Shown in pieces: positions 24,765 through 31,345 of a DNA stretch of 64,000 nucleotides; positions within the stretch are counted from its first letter, which is position 1; the number at the start of each line of letters is the position of its first letter. The notes beneath the pieces are model-generated. The model was not told the DNA's origin and ran no database searches. It worked only from the letters and a program-made list of their open reading frames with translations. Where the stretch lies: assembly GCA_965267435.1 (NCBI GenBank), contig OZ253960.1, positions 1,736,001 through 1,800,000 of the forward strand, given 5' to 3'. A program made the translations under genes and the position numbers. The DNA comes from JAWPMT01 sp965267435. Its GTDB lineage: Bacteria; Bacteroidota; Bacteroidia; Cytophagales; Cyclobacteriaceae.

Positions 24765-26150
24765 TCAGCCGGTATCAAAAACGCGAAAACTCTTGATCTG
24801 CGGGTCATCTCTCGATTCGAGTACCCGTAGCCTGAGCGCGGAGGTCTCGATGGGGTCAATCTCCTGAATCCGCTTGTGACCAATGCATGTGCCCTCTCCT
24901 ACTTCCCGCCACTCGCCGTTCACTTGTACCTCCAGCACATAGCGACGCACACGCTCACCCTTCCTGATATCCTCCTGGAGAATGACATGTGTGATTCTTT
25001 TGCTTTCGTTAAGCTCCAGGAGAAGCTCGCTGCCACGCCCACTAGCTGCTGCAATTGGTAGGCCAAATCGTCTTTGGATCTCCACTCCCCATTCCTTCAA
25101 GCGCTGGACGTCGGGCTCGGGTAAGCGACCGGATGGATCAGGCGTCAGGCCCACGATCAGCGTGGAGTTGTTCCCCACGGAACCCGTATACATTCGCATG
25201 AGGTGGTCGAGCGGGAAGATATGTTCCTCATCACCCGGTTCCCAAAACCATTCGTGACGGCCATTGTATCCTCGCAGCGGGGCGTCTGACATCGCCGGCA
25301 TCCAGTAGGGACCATCGGGGTCACCGTGCTTCAGCAGGGTGATGTGGTCCTTTTGTGTGTCACCGGAGTGCGAGTAAGGCGTGGGGAAGGTCGCCCAGCA
25401 TGGGTAGGGAACGGTCCCTGATTCAGAGCCACCCCAGCGCGCTTCGGCCAACTGATTGTTGTGATAAAACAGGCAGTTGGGTTGATACTTCTTCACGATC
25501 GGCAGTACATCCGGGGCTCCGAGGTCGGGATGACTGGCGCCGCCATCAAACCAGATCTCAAACAGCTCCCCATAGCGTGTGCATATCTCAGTCACCATGC
25601 CCTCCACCATCTGGTTGTAGTAGGCCTGCCGGTTGTCCCGAAACTCCCCTTCCCCATTCACCTTGAAATCATGCACGCCAAAAAAGGAATTCCACCGGAT
25701 TCCCAGATAGATACCCGGCTTGAGGCCATACTTTCGACAGGAATTGACGAAGTCCCTGACAATGTCGGCCTTGCCATCTCGCCACTTCAACACCTTGACG
25801 GAGTAGGGATTGACATCCGAGGGATAGAGCGCAAAGCCGGTCTCATGCGTGGCGGTCAGGATCGCAAACTTGAACCCAGCATCTCTTGCGGCCCTGATCC
25901 ACTGGTCTGTATCGAGGCTATCGGGACTGAATATCTGGTAGTCCGGTATGGGATTCGTGCGATTCCCTGCTAGTCCGTTTTGAGCGTACTTCTGCCCATC
26001 GAAGACGTGGAGGTCGTAGTGGAATACTGCTCCCATCTCCGCCTGCTGCCATGCCAGTTGTTGGGTGTTGGGTGTGGGGAGGTTTTGGGCAAGGGCTGGA
26101 TGGAGGCTTGTGATGAATAGGACAACCGCAGTGAGATAGTGGATTTTCAT
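24765..26150 (-). CDS. GH29-family alpha-L-fucosidase-like glycosidase
   Basis: From ATG 26150 the protein is 461 residues with a Sec signal ending 'LHPALA-Q' at about 21. The catalytic barrel runs from about 30 to 370. The segment 'ATHETGFALYPSD' (about 100-112) matches the substrate-binding His region of GH29, and 'ELFEIWFDGGASH' carries the nucleophile Asp202. A C-terminal beta domain (about 375-461) resembles the usual C-terminal sandwich. The family removes alpha-linked L-fucose from glycans. The 72-base gap separates it from the AraC regulator. Two subfamilies differ in linkage preference, which the sequence does not settle by eye. Confidence 0.88.
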   Translation of the reverse strand: MKIHYLTAVVLFITSLHPALAQNLPTPNTQQLAWQQAEMGAVFHYDLHVFDGQKYAQNGLAGNRTNPIPDYQIFSPDSLDTDQWIRAARDAGFKFAILTATHETGFALYPSDVNPYSVKVLKWRDGKADIVRDFVNSCRKYGLKPGIYLGIRWNSFFGVHDFKVNGEGEFRDNRQAYYNQMVEGMVTEICTRYGELFEIWFDGGASHPDLGAPDVLPIVKKYQPNCLFYHNNQLAEARWGGSESGTVPYPCWATFPTPYSHSGDTQKDHITLLKHGDPDGPYWMPAMSDAPLRGYNGRHEWFWEPGDEEHIFPLDHLMRMYTGSVGNNSTLIVGLTPDPSGRLPEPDVQRLKEWGVEIQRRFGLPIAAASGRGSELLLELNESKRITHVILQEDIRKGERVRRYVLEVQVNGEWREVGEGTCIGHKRIQEIDPIETSALRLRVLESRDDPQIKSFRVFDTG

Positions 26151-26211
26151 GGATCGGGTGTGAGCGGCTAAAGATAGGGATAATGGCTCGTGATTTAGAG
26201 CTAGCGAGAGG

Positions 26212-26273
26212 CTTGCGCCCACAAGAAGATCTGAAGAGCACGGAAGTAACTTCCGCGCTAGTGGGTGCGCAAG
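26212..26273 (+). repeat. REP-type hairpin, copy 1 (with extended outer arms)
   Basis: The inner palindrome AGCACGGAAGTAACTTCCGC+GCTAG at 26237-26261 is the same as those bracketing the RAYT gene. Outer arms CTTGCGCCCAC (26212) and GTGGGTGCGCAAG (26261) extend the fold. It lies between the GH29 start and the 3' end of the upstream lipoprotein gene. Confidence 0.75.
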
Positions 26274-26326
26274 GTGAATGAACTACAAAGTACAGCGCGG
26301 GAAGTCTTTCTAAGGATAACTTTCGG

Positions 26327-26812
26327 TCAATTACCGCAGATCGTCGCCACAAACGAACCCGACACCTGATTGTCAGCGTCGAGGCTCGCCTCGATGTTGC
26401 CAATAACCTGATTAGCGGTGATCTCGGTAAGCTCTACGAAGCCAGTGGTTGCCAACTCAAACCCTCCTACCGACCGATCCGGGTAGAACTTCACACCCTG
26501 GTTGGCAAACTCGAAAGGCAAGCTGGTCCGGCCGGTGGCCGCACCTACGGTGAACCTTACATACTCCTGTCCGGGAAACAGCACGCTGCATCCATCATCG
26601 CCCAGTTGCTCCGCGACACCTATCAAGTTGATGGTGTATTGTTCATCGATCTCTTCGAAAATGGCTGTGCCCACGTCGAACTGCCACTCAACGCCACTGA
26701 TGACCCCAGTAGCAGGATTAGCAAGATCATCACCCGTGTCCTCATCGTCACCGGAGCAAGCGATAAGGGTGGAAAGAAAAACAAGACCGAGGAGCTGGAT
26801 ACCTAATTTCAT
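26327..26812 (-). CDS. Small lipoprotein of unknown function
   Basis: From ATG 26812 it is 161 residues, with a lipobox 'LVFLSTLIAC' (Cys 19) and an acidic spacer (SGDDEDTGDD). The mature part is beta-rich with 'ISGVEWQF', 'VRFTVGAATGRTSLPFEFAN' and 'VIGNIEASLDADNQVSGSF'. This is the look of DUF6252-type Bacteroidota surface lipoproteins, but the match is impressionistic. It has a single Cys pair candidate (GCSV and TICGN near the end). It is a single gene; a REP hairpin follows it. Confidence 0.7.
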   Translation of the reverse strand: MKLGIQLLGLVFLSTLIACSGDDEDTGDDLANPATGVISGVEWQFDVGTAIFEEIDEQYTINLIGVAEQLGDDGCSVLFPGQEYVRFTVGAATGRTSLPFEFANQGVKFYPDRSVGGFELATTGFVELTEITANQVIGNIEASLDADNQVSGSFVATICGN

Positions 26813-27175
26813 AGTGTTCTTTGTTTTTTGCACTTAACGCTGTTTCGAAAGGTACGACCTGCAGGGGCAGCAGTCAAATGGTCTTTGGCGATGGCAGTAA
26901 AAGCCTGCTCAACCGGGGAGAATAAGGTTGGAAGGGGTACTGACTGGGGGTGGCGAATAGAGGGGAATTGGAGAGGCGTGGTGGCGAGGGCCCAGGACTA
27001 TGCTAGAACCAAAGGACTCATATCAGTGGAACTGCTTGATAGCTAAAAGCACGCGTTGCAAACGCGCGCTAGATATGGATCATAGATCCATCACTACTCT
27101 AAGTTCGAGATGCCCTGCGGAACATCCCGAACAGCGAGGGAGTCCTACGACGGTGGGTGACGCAAGCGGCAATTG
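26813..27175. other. Spacer with one degenerate REP-like hairpin
   Basis: No gene recognised. The only structure seen is the hairpin at 27048-27072. Confidence 0.5.
27048..27072 (+). repeat. REP-like hairpin, variant stem
   Basis: AGCACGCGTTGCAAACGCGC+GCTAG keeps the outer ends AGCACG...CGCGCTAG of the RAYT-linked REP, including the same A/C mispair, but the stem interior is changed on both arms (GCGTT/AACGC instead of GGAAGT/ACTTCC). A compensatory change suggests that the fold matters. Confidence 0.5.
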
Positions 27176-27529
27176 CTAAGAATTTCTGCTTACGATTTCA
27201 ACAGGGTCTTTCTCGGTGGGAAAGAAATCAGTGACGTACACGATATTCCTCGCATCATCAATAAAGTAGATAACCTTTACGTCGGCATTAGTCACCCTTT
27301 GATATAAAATGAACTTGAATCCCTCCTTAAGGTGCGTCAGCTGTGGTTCGGACGCGCCTCGATGAGCGAGAGTTGATAGGGACTGAGCAGTCTCCCGGAC
27401 TTCATCGCCTACTTCGTCCGCCCTTTCCGGCGGATAAACTAAATGGAAATAGTCCATCAACTGATAGAAGTAGCGGTCAGCCGAGTTGGTGACGATTACT
27501 GTGTATTCGACCTCTTTCTCTTCTTCCAC
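27176..27529 (-). CDS. RelE/ParE-family toxin
   Basis: The 117-residue protein starts with GTG at 27529. It has the ParE/RelE fold marks: 'YTVIVTNSADRYFYQLMDYF' (helix pair), 'LSTLAHRGASEP' and the strand block 'FKFILYQRVTNADVKVIYFI' ending 'VYVTDFFPTEKDP'. Members either cleave mRNA on the ribosome or poison gyrase; the key residues cannot be settled by eye. The gene overlaps the upstream antitoxin gene by 34 bases in another frame, the usual antitoxin-first order. Confidence 0.82.
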   Translation of the reverse strand: MEEEKEVEYTVIVTNSADRYFYQLMDYFHLVYPPERADEVGDEVRETAQSLSTLAHRGASEPQLTHLKEGFKFILYQRVTNADVKVIYFIDDARNIVYVTDFFPTEKDPVEIVSRNS

Positions 27530-27747
27530 TCGTCGTAACCTTGGCTGAATTCATCAAAACTCTTGACTCTCCCCTCTGCAATGTCCTTCAATGACTCCTC
27601 AGCACGGGCAACCATATCAAGACCATCGTAAGGTTCACTCGATTCTCCTTTGTCCGCCTTCATCATGCCATAGACAAGCTTCAAAAATCTCTCATCAGCT
27701 TCATTGAGGTACTTGGCAATCTCTCTTCTCAGTATCGAAACTTCCAT
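27496..27747 (-). CDS. Antitoxin of the RelE/ParE pair
   Basis: This is an 83-residue protein rich in charge: an N-terminal helix 'VSILRREIAKYLNEADERFL' and a C-terminal part with 'AEESLKDIAEGRVKSFDEFS'. The end (EGR-KS-EFS, Lys/Arg-rich tail) resembles toxin-binding tails of short antitoxins. No ribbon-helix-helix motif is clear, so its DNA-binding type is uncertain. It precedes and overlaps the toxin gene, which together with size is the main evidence. Confidence 0.68.
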   Translation of the reverse strand: MEVSILRREIAKYLNEADERFLKLVYGMMKADKGESSEPYDGLDMVARAEESLKDIAEGRVKSFDEFSQGYDEWKKRKRSNTQ

Positions 27748-27780
27748 ACTACAAAATAACGATTTCTCACACGAATCTAT

Positions 27781-27943
27781 TCATTGGAGTGGATGAAACC
27801 GGTCAACTTCCTCCTTCAAACCCTCCATCTCGTTCTGTGGATACGTTCTGTACTGCTGACGTAGCCGATGGCCAGTGAGTGCTGCGCTGCCTCAAATTGT
27901 AGATTTTCAACCACTTGGTGATGACCGACGTGCGGATGGGATT
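27781..27943 (-). pseudogene. Frameshifted C-terminal remnant of a tyrosine recombinase
   Basis: Reading across two frames on the - strand gives 'INPIRTSVITKWLKIYNLRQ', then 'AAQHSLAIGYVSSTER' in the next frame, then 'YPQNEMEGLKEEVDRFHPLQ' to TGA at 27781-27783. The pieces join into the usual end of a Bacteroidota phage-type integrase, with the 'GHRYVSSTERY' catalytic region broken by two frameshifts and the family tail 'FHPL'. Everything before 'INPIR' is missing. It marks a past mobile element beside the toxin-antitoxin pair. Confidence 0.75.
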
Positions 27944-28009
27944 GATCTTCTTTGATCGTGACTATCAACCTCAGACACTATCCAAAAATTCCAGCTCGGT
28001 TTACCTTTT

Positions 28010-28069
28010 CAGAATCGATGGCTCACGGACCGTAATAGACTGTATTTGTGGATATTAGGTGAGCCATTC
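28010..28069 (+). repeat. Inverted repeat in the island spacer
   Basis: The arms AGAATCGATGGCTCAC and GTGAGCCATTCT pair over 12 bases around about 32 bases, with further GGCTCACT copies just downstream. It may be an element end. The stretch 27944-28313 otherwise shows no gene. Confidence 0.45.
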
Positions 28070-28273
28070 TTAGAGTGGCGCACTCCTGGCTCACTGGCTC
28101 ACTATCCTTGCATGTGACTACGGATACGGCTGGGGCGCTGCTTCTATGTCCTATTCTGCTAGGCACAAGGTAGTTCCTCTTCCTCAGCCATGAAAGCTGG
28201 ATGATACGAAAGCGACTAGGCGTCCCCGCAGGTACAACCTACGCTTAGTTAAGGGTACAGAATCTGGCATTAA

Positions 28274-28298
28274 AGCACAAGCGACAAGTGTGCGCTAG
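28274..28298 (+). repeat. Degenerate REP-like hairpin
   Basis: AGCACAAGCGACAAGTGTGC+GCTAG keeps the ends of the REP family but has a poor stem. It lies just before the split membrane-protein gene. Weak evidence. Confidence 0.3.
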
Positions 28299-28313
28299 CG
28301 ACGAGCTATTCCG

Positions 28314-28419
28314 TTATGATACGTCGAATATCTGTTTTAGAACTTCTAGCCCGATATAGAAAGCAATGAAAAGAATTGCACCTAGAATAATCAGAATAGG
28401 TGGAATTGCAACAAAATAG
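28314..28419 (-). pseudogene. C-terminal half of a small membrane protein interrupted by IS3 element
   Basis: On the - strand the frame leaving the IS reads 'YFVAIPPILIILGAILFIAF' then 'YIGLEVLKQIFDVS' and stops with TAA at 28314-28316. This is one strong transmembrane helix plus a short tail. Joined with 29643-29746 (104 + 106 bases = 70 codons including stop), it restores one frame of 69 residues. Confidence 0.65.
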
Positions 28420-28430
28420 TGGACTATAAG

Positions 28431-29255
28431 TCAAGCGCATTTTAATTGTTGAATGTTTGCGAATTGCTCCGGGGATTTATACCCCAGATACGCATGTTTT
28501 CTTCTACGGTTATACCAGATCTCAATGAATTCGAATAGCTCGGTTTTGGCATGCAAGATCCCCTGGAAGCTGGTGTGTTTGACCATTTCCGATTTGAGAA
28601 TCTTGAAGAAGTTTTCGGCGACTGCATTATCCCAGCAATTACCCTTTCTGCTCATGCTTTGTGTTACTGAGTTATTGCGAAGCACCCTTGTGAAGGTATT
28701 TGAAGCATACTGAACACCTTGATCTGAATGGAAAGTCAGACGAGCGTCAACCGGCCTGTTCTTCGTTGCCATCCGCCAAGCCGGTAGGATCGTATCCTCG
28801 GTTGCCAGCGAAGTACCTGAAGACCAGCCAACAATCTTACGGTCAAATAAGTCCATGATAATAGTGAGGTACATCCAGCCTTGCCTGGTGGCGATGTAGG
28901 TGATATCTGAAACCCATTTCCTTCCGGCTTCTGTTGCCTTGAAGTCCCTGTTTAACAAATTGGGGGCCACTGGGAAGTGATGAGCACTATCTGTAGTAGC
29001 TCCTCTGAACTTCCTTGTTATGATGCTCCTTAGCCCCTTATAACGCATAATTCTGGCCACTCTAGGCCTGGATACTTTCCATCCCAAATCAGAGAGCTCA
29101 TCAGTGATCTTGGGGCTGCCGTACCGCTGACGACTTTCACGATAAATCCTATCGATCTCAGCTGCTATTTCCTCATTCTCCATTTGACGTTTCGAGGGCT
29201 CCCTGACCTGCCACTGGTAATAACCACTCCTGCTTACTTTGAAGACTTTGCACAT
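28431..29255 (-). CDS. IS3-family transposase OrfB (DDE integrase core)
   Basis: The 274-residue reading starts at the first ATG, but the true product is probably the OrfAB fusion reached by -1 frameshift: the -1 frame upstream reads 'QFIKDHHHLFGVERMCKVFK', joining smoothly to this ORF. An HTH_21 region (about 20-75) precedes the rve core, where the catalytic triad is visible: Asp in 'WVSDITYIA', Asp in 'FHSDQGVQYA' and Glu in 'NAVAENFFKIL'. The tail 'WYNRRRKHAYLGYKSPEQF' is diagnostic of the family. All catalytic residues are intact, so the element may be active. Confidence 0.93.
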   Translation of the reverse strand: MCKVFKVSRSGYYQWQVREPSKRQMENEEIAAEIDRIYRESRQRYGSPKITDELSDLGWKVSRPRVARIMRYKGLRSIITRKFRGATTDSAHHFPVAPNLLNRDFKATEAGRKWVSDITYIATRQGWMYLTIIMDLFDRKIVGWSSGTSLATEDTILPAWRMATKNRPVDARLTFHSDQGVQYASNTFTRVLRNNSVTQSMSRKGNCWDNAVAENFFKILKSEMVKHTSFQGILHAKTELFEFIEIWYNRRRKHAYLGYKSPEQFANIQQLKCA

Positions 29256-29287
29256 CCTCTCAACACCAAATAGGTGGTGATGATCCT

Positions 29288-29602
29288 TTATGAATTGGAA
29301 TATTTGTTGTCGCTCCTGGAGAAGATGTTTACAGCCTTTTTTAAGATATCACGTTCCAACTGAGCTTCTTTCAACGCTTTCTTCAACCGTGCTATCTCCT
29401 TCTGATCGGCGGTCATATTCTCTTTACCATGGCCTGAAAAACTACCATCTTCATACTGGAGATACTCTCTCTTCCAGCGAGCTACCAACTCTGTCCTCAG
29501 TCCCAATTCATCAGCAACTTCTCTCGTAGATCTTCCAGATAAACACAGGTTGACCACCATTAATTTGTACTCCTTGTCGAAGTGTCTTCTCTCTCTTTTC
29601 AT
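29288..29602 (-). CDS. IS3-family transposase OrfA
   Basis: The 104-residue helix-turn-helix protein has 'DKEYKLMVVNLCLSGRSTRE' and 'VADELGLRTELVARWKREYL', then a leucine-zipper-like coiled coil ('EIARLKKALKEAQLERDILK') that dimerises OrfA and OrfAB. The slippery AAAAAAG lies in the 'DILKKA' codons. A -1 shift there bypasses the OrfA stop and makes the fusion transposase. Confidence 0.92.
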   Translation of the reverse strand: MKRERRHFDKEYKLMVVNLCLSGRSTREVADELGLRTELVARWKREYLQYEDGSFSGHGKENMTADQKEIARLKKALKEAQLERDILKKAVNIFSRSDNKYSNS

Positions 29603-29642
29603 GTACAGTAAATTTAGCCTTACGAGCTTTACTTACTGTCCA

Positions 29643-29746
29643 CCTAAATGTAGCAGGTTCAGTAGCAGGTTCACCCTCTTCCAAATAAACGCAACACTAT
29701 ATCCTGGTAACCTGATTAGGACTGAAAATATAAAATCAAATAGCAT
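29643..29746 (-). pseudogene. N-terminal half of a small membrane protein interrupted by the IS3 element
   Basis: On the - strand ATG at 29744-29746 opens 'MLFDFIFSVLIRLPGYSVAF' and continues to the IS border. The ATG overlaps the stop of the preceding remnant as TGATG, so the two genes were once translationally coupled. The other half is at 28314-28419. Confidence 0.65.
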
Positions 29747-30004
29747 CAATAGTCTTTTTGTCTTTCTTCAGTCTCCGTCTCGGAATTCGATTCGGAGTCT
29801 TCATCCGACTCGTCATTGTCGCTCTCAACATTTGTGATGTGTTGATATCGCTGCTCCGCAAGATTTACAAGGTCATCATCTGTAATACCATTGTTCTTGA
29901 GGTTTTCCTTCAGTATTTCAGCAATTATCTTAGTAGTAAGCTCGCCACCATCTAGTTCTACTCCTAAATCTATAAGTGTTACATGGACGGGCTTCGAGCC
30001 TTTT
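29746..30004 (-). pseudogene. Truncated orphan fragment resembling an RHS tip junction
   Basis: The - strand frame from the REP hairpin at 30005 reads 'VTLIDLGVELDGGELTTKII', 'AEILKENLKNNGITDDDLVN' and an acidic Ser/Glu-rich tail ending 'RQKDY' at TGA 29746-29748. The octet 'NGITDDDL' and the acidic tail also occur just after the DPSGL junction of the RHS protein in this window ('EDNGITDDDLITVY'). It has no start: the REP/RAYT unit truncates its 5' side. I read it as leftover of a displaced RHS C-terminus. Confidence 0.55.
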
Positions 30005-30030
30005 CTAGCGCGGAAGTTACTTCCGTGCTA
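30005..30030 (-). repeat. REP hairpin downstream of RAYT
   Basis: CTAGCGCGGAAGTTACTTCC+GTGCTA is the reverse complement of the copy at 30676. It overlaps the RAYT stop codon (CTA at 30028-30030), so the repeat is part of the 3' end of the gene. Confidence 0.85.
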
Positions 30031-30579
30031 CTCAATCAACCGGATGGATAACAAGCCTCTACCTCCAGCATAATCAACCGCACTGCTGTATTTCCAGTAT
30101 TCGGACTCCAATACATATCCAGCCTCTACTGGATTCTCATGAATATAATCCAGTTTTTGCTGCATCATCTGGTTGTCGGACAACTCTATGGGATGATATT
30201 CATTCTGCCAAAAGCAATACTTCTGGTGCTTCTCGCTCTTTTCCGCCAGCTTCCTGAACATCCACAACAGCCATTGCTTTCGACTCTCTTCGCTATTCTG
30301 CTCTATTGCCCTCACAATATGCACTGAAGTGTATTTCTTGAAATCCCGAATGATGTCTTCCAAACGCTGCTCTCCATTTCGCCCAACAATCATATGGACA
30401 TGGTTAGGCATGATACACCAGGCATACACCTCCAGGCCCTTCTCCCGCTGACAATGCACCAGACTCTCTACAAGCAAATCGCTGTAAGCTGATCGAGTAA
30501 AAACATCGATCCACTCAACCACTGCGAATGTCACGAAGTACAACCCGTCCTGATCTCTGATCTTATACTTTTCACTCAC
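30028..30579 (-). CDS. REP-associated tyrosine transposase (RAYT), Y1/IS200-like
   Basis: The 183-residue protein starts with GTG at 30579. It has the Y1-transposase core: 'YFVTFAVVEWIDVF', the HUH metal site in 'IMPNHVHMIVG' and the catalytic Tyr in 'FKKYTSVHIV', followed by 'FWQNEYHPIEL' and 'YIHENPVEAGYV'. All these are RAYT hallmarks. RAYTs nick single-stranded DNA at REP hairpins and spread them. Here inverted REP copies lie on each side (30005-30030 and 30676-30700), which supports the identification, and a third copy is 4 kb away. Confidence 0.92.
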   Translation of the reverse strand: MSEKYKIRDQDGLYFVTFAVVEWIDVFTRSAYSDLLVESLVHCQREKGLEVYAWCIMPNHVHMIVGRNGEQRLEDIIRDFKKYTSVHIVRAIEQNSEESRKQWLLWMFRKLAEKSEKHQKYCFWQNEYHPIELSDNQMMQQKLDYIHENPVEAGYVLESEYWKYSSAVDYAGGRGLLSIRLIE

Positions 30580-30675
30580 AGTTCAAAGATATTGGCCGGA
30601 GAGAAAGGAACTTCCTAGCGAGCAAAGGAGAGGGCTCAATCGCGGGCAAGCAGAGGGGTTTGCCTAGGAGCGTAG

Positions 30676-30700
30676 AGCACGGAAGTAACTTCCGCGCTAG
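30676..30700 (+). repeat. REP hairpin upstream of RAYT
   Basis: AGCACGGAAGTAACTTCCGC+GCTAG, in inverted orientation to the copy at 30005-30030, and followed by GTGGGG as at 26261. The pair brackets the RAYT gene. Confidence 0.85.
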
Positions 30701-30706
30701 TGGGGG

Positions 30707-30823
30707 GCACTCCTCAAGCAATTCAAGGAAGTAGATTCTATGCCTGACGACGAAAAAAATGCGCTAATGAAGGTCATCAGCGCATATATCAGAGATTTTC
30801 GGACTAAGGCTGCTTATCAGTAA
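30707..30823 (+). pseudogene. C-terminal remnant of an XRE-type regulator
   Basis: The + strand frame after the REP reads 'LLKQFKEVDSMPDDEKNALM', then 'KVISAYIRDFRTKAAYQ', and stops at 30821. This is the usual tail of Bacteroidota XRE-family HTH regulators (an amphipathic 'F..V..MP.ED...L...I.A.I.DF.TK.AY'). The HTH part is missing, cut by the REP. It is convergent with the RHS-linked small membrane protein. Confidence 0.5.
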
Positions 30824-30838
30824 AACCGTGTAATTATT

Positions 30839-31345
30839 TCAAATACGATCCCTCTTAGGGATTGGAAAGAACTGCTTTTTGCTGTTATGCTTAATTGATT
30901 TGATTTCTCGGATTTGGTCTGTGACTAAACAAGACAGCACAATTCGATCTCCGTCCATTAAATTGAAAACGTAATAGTTGTAATGTCCCCAAAGTGACCA
31001 GTCCAGCCTAGCTGCTGCTTTTGATGGTGTCAGGTACCGATCAACGGATTCAACTTCATTTTCTCGATACTCTTTATCCTCAAAAAGTAGTTTCCACCGA
31101 CCAACACCCTCATACACAAAATCTTTCCCTTTTGAAGATCGCTTGTGTGTATAGTACAAAACCGTGATGGGTACTATGTAGAATAAAGATGTATAAGCCA
31201 GCCCTATAGAAGACACGAAAATTAACTCCCCTACATCCTGAGCCACGAAGACCTTGTAGGCGACGATGATGACAACAAAACCCAACAAGGCCTTGACTAA
31301 GGGGAAGGTGAGGTATCTATTGATAGTCTCCGTCTGCAGTTTCAT
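30839..31345 (-). CDS. Small membrane protein abutting the RHS gene; candidate immunity protein
   Basis: The 168-residue protein has two transmembrane helices at about 15-33 ('LVKALLGFVVIIVAYKVFVA') and 38-64, then a soluble part with 'SKAAARLDWSLWGHYNYYVF' and a basic end ('KKQFFPIPKRDRI'). It is not a family that I know. Its ATG lies directly against the RHS stop codon (TAG at 31346-31348), with no base between. In RHS/polymorphic-toxin loci the gene in that spot is usually the immunity protein, and a membrane location would suit a membrane-active tip. The role is inferred from position only. Confidence 0.6.
   Translation of the reverse strand: MKLQTETINRYLTFPLVKALLGFVVIIVAYKVFVAQDVGELIFVSSIGLAYTSLFYIVPITVLYYTHKRSSKGKDFVYEGVGRWKLLFEDKEYRENEVESVDRYLTPSKAAARLDWSLWGHYNYYVFNLMDGDRIVLSCLVTDQIREIKSIKHNSKKQFFPIPKRDRI

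Larger units (their letters stand above)
28420..29642 (-). mobile_element. IS3-family insertion sequence, complete
   Basis: The 1223-base element is bounded by TGGACTATAAGTCAAGC (28420) and, on the other strand, TGGACAGTAAGTAAAGC (29642). It carries orfA and orfB with a slippery AAAAAAG at 29339-29345. No target duplication is obvious at the ends. It splits a small membrane-protein gene. Confidence 0.9.

Noticed and set aside
28420..29642. Target-site duplication of the IS3 element
   Set aside because: Three to five bases on either side (TAG versus CCT) do not match, so no duplication can be claimed even though the terminal repeats are clear.
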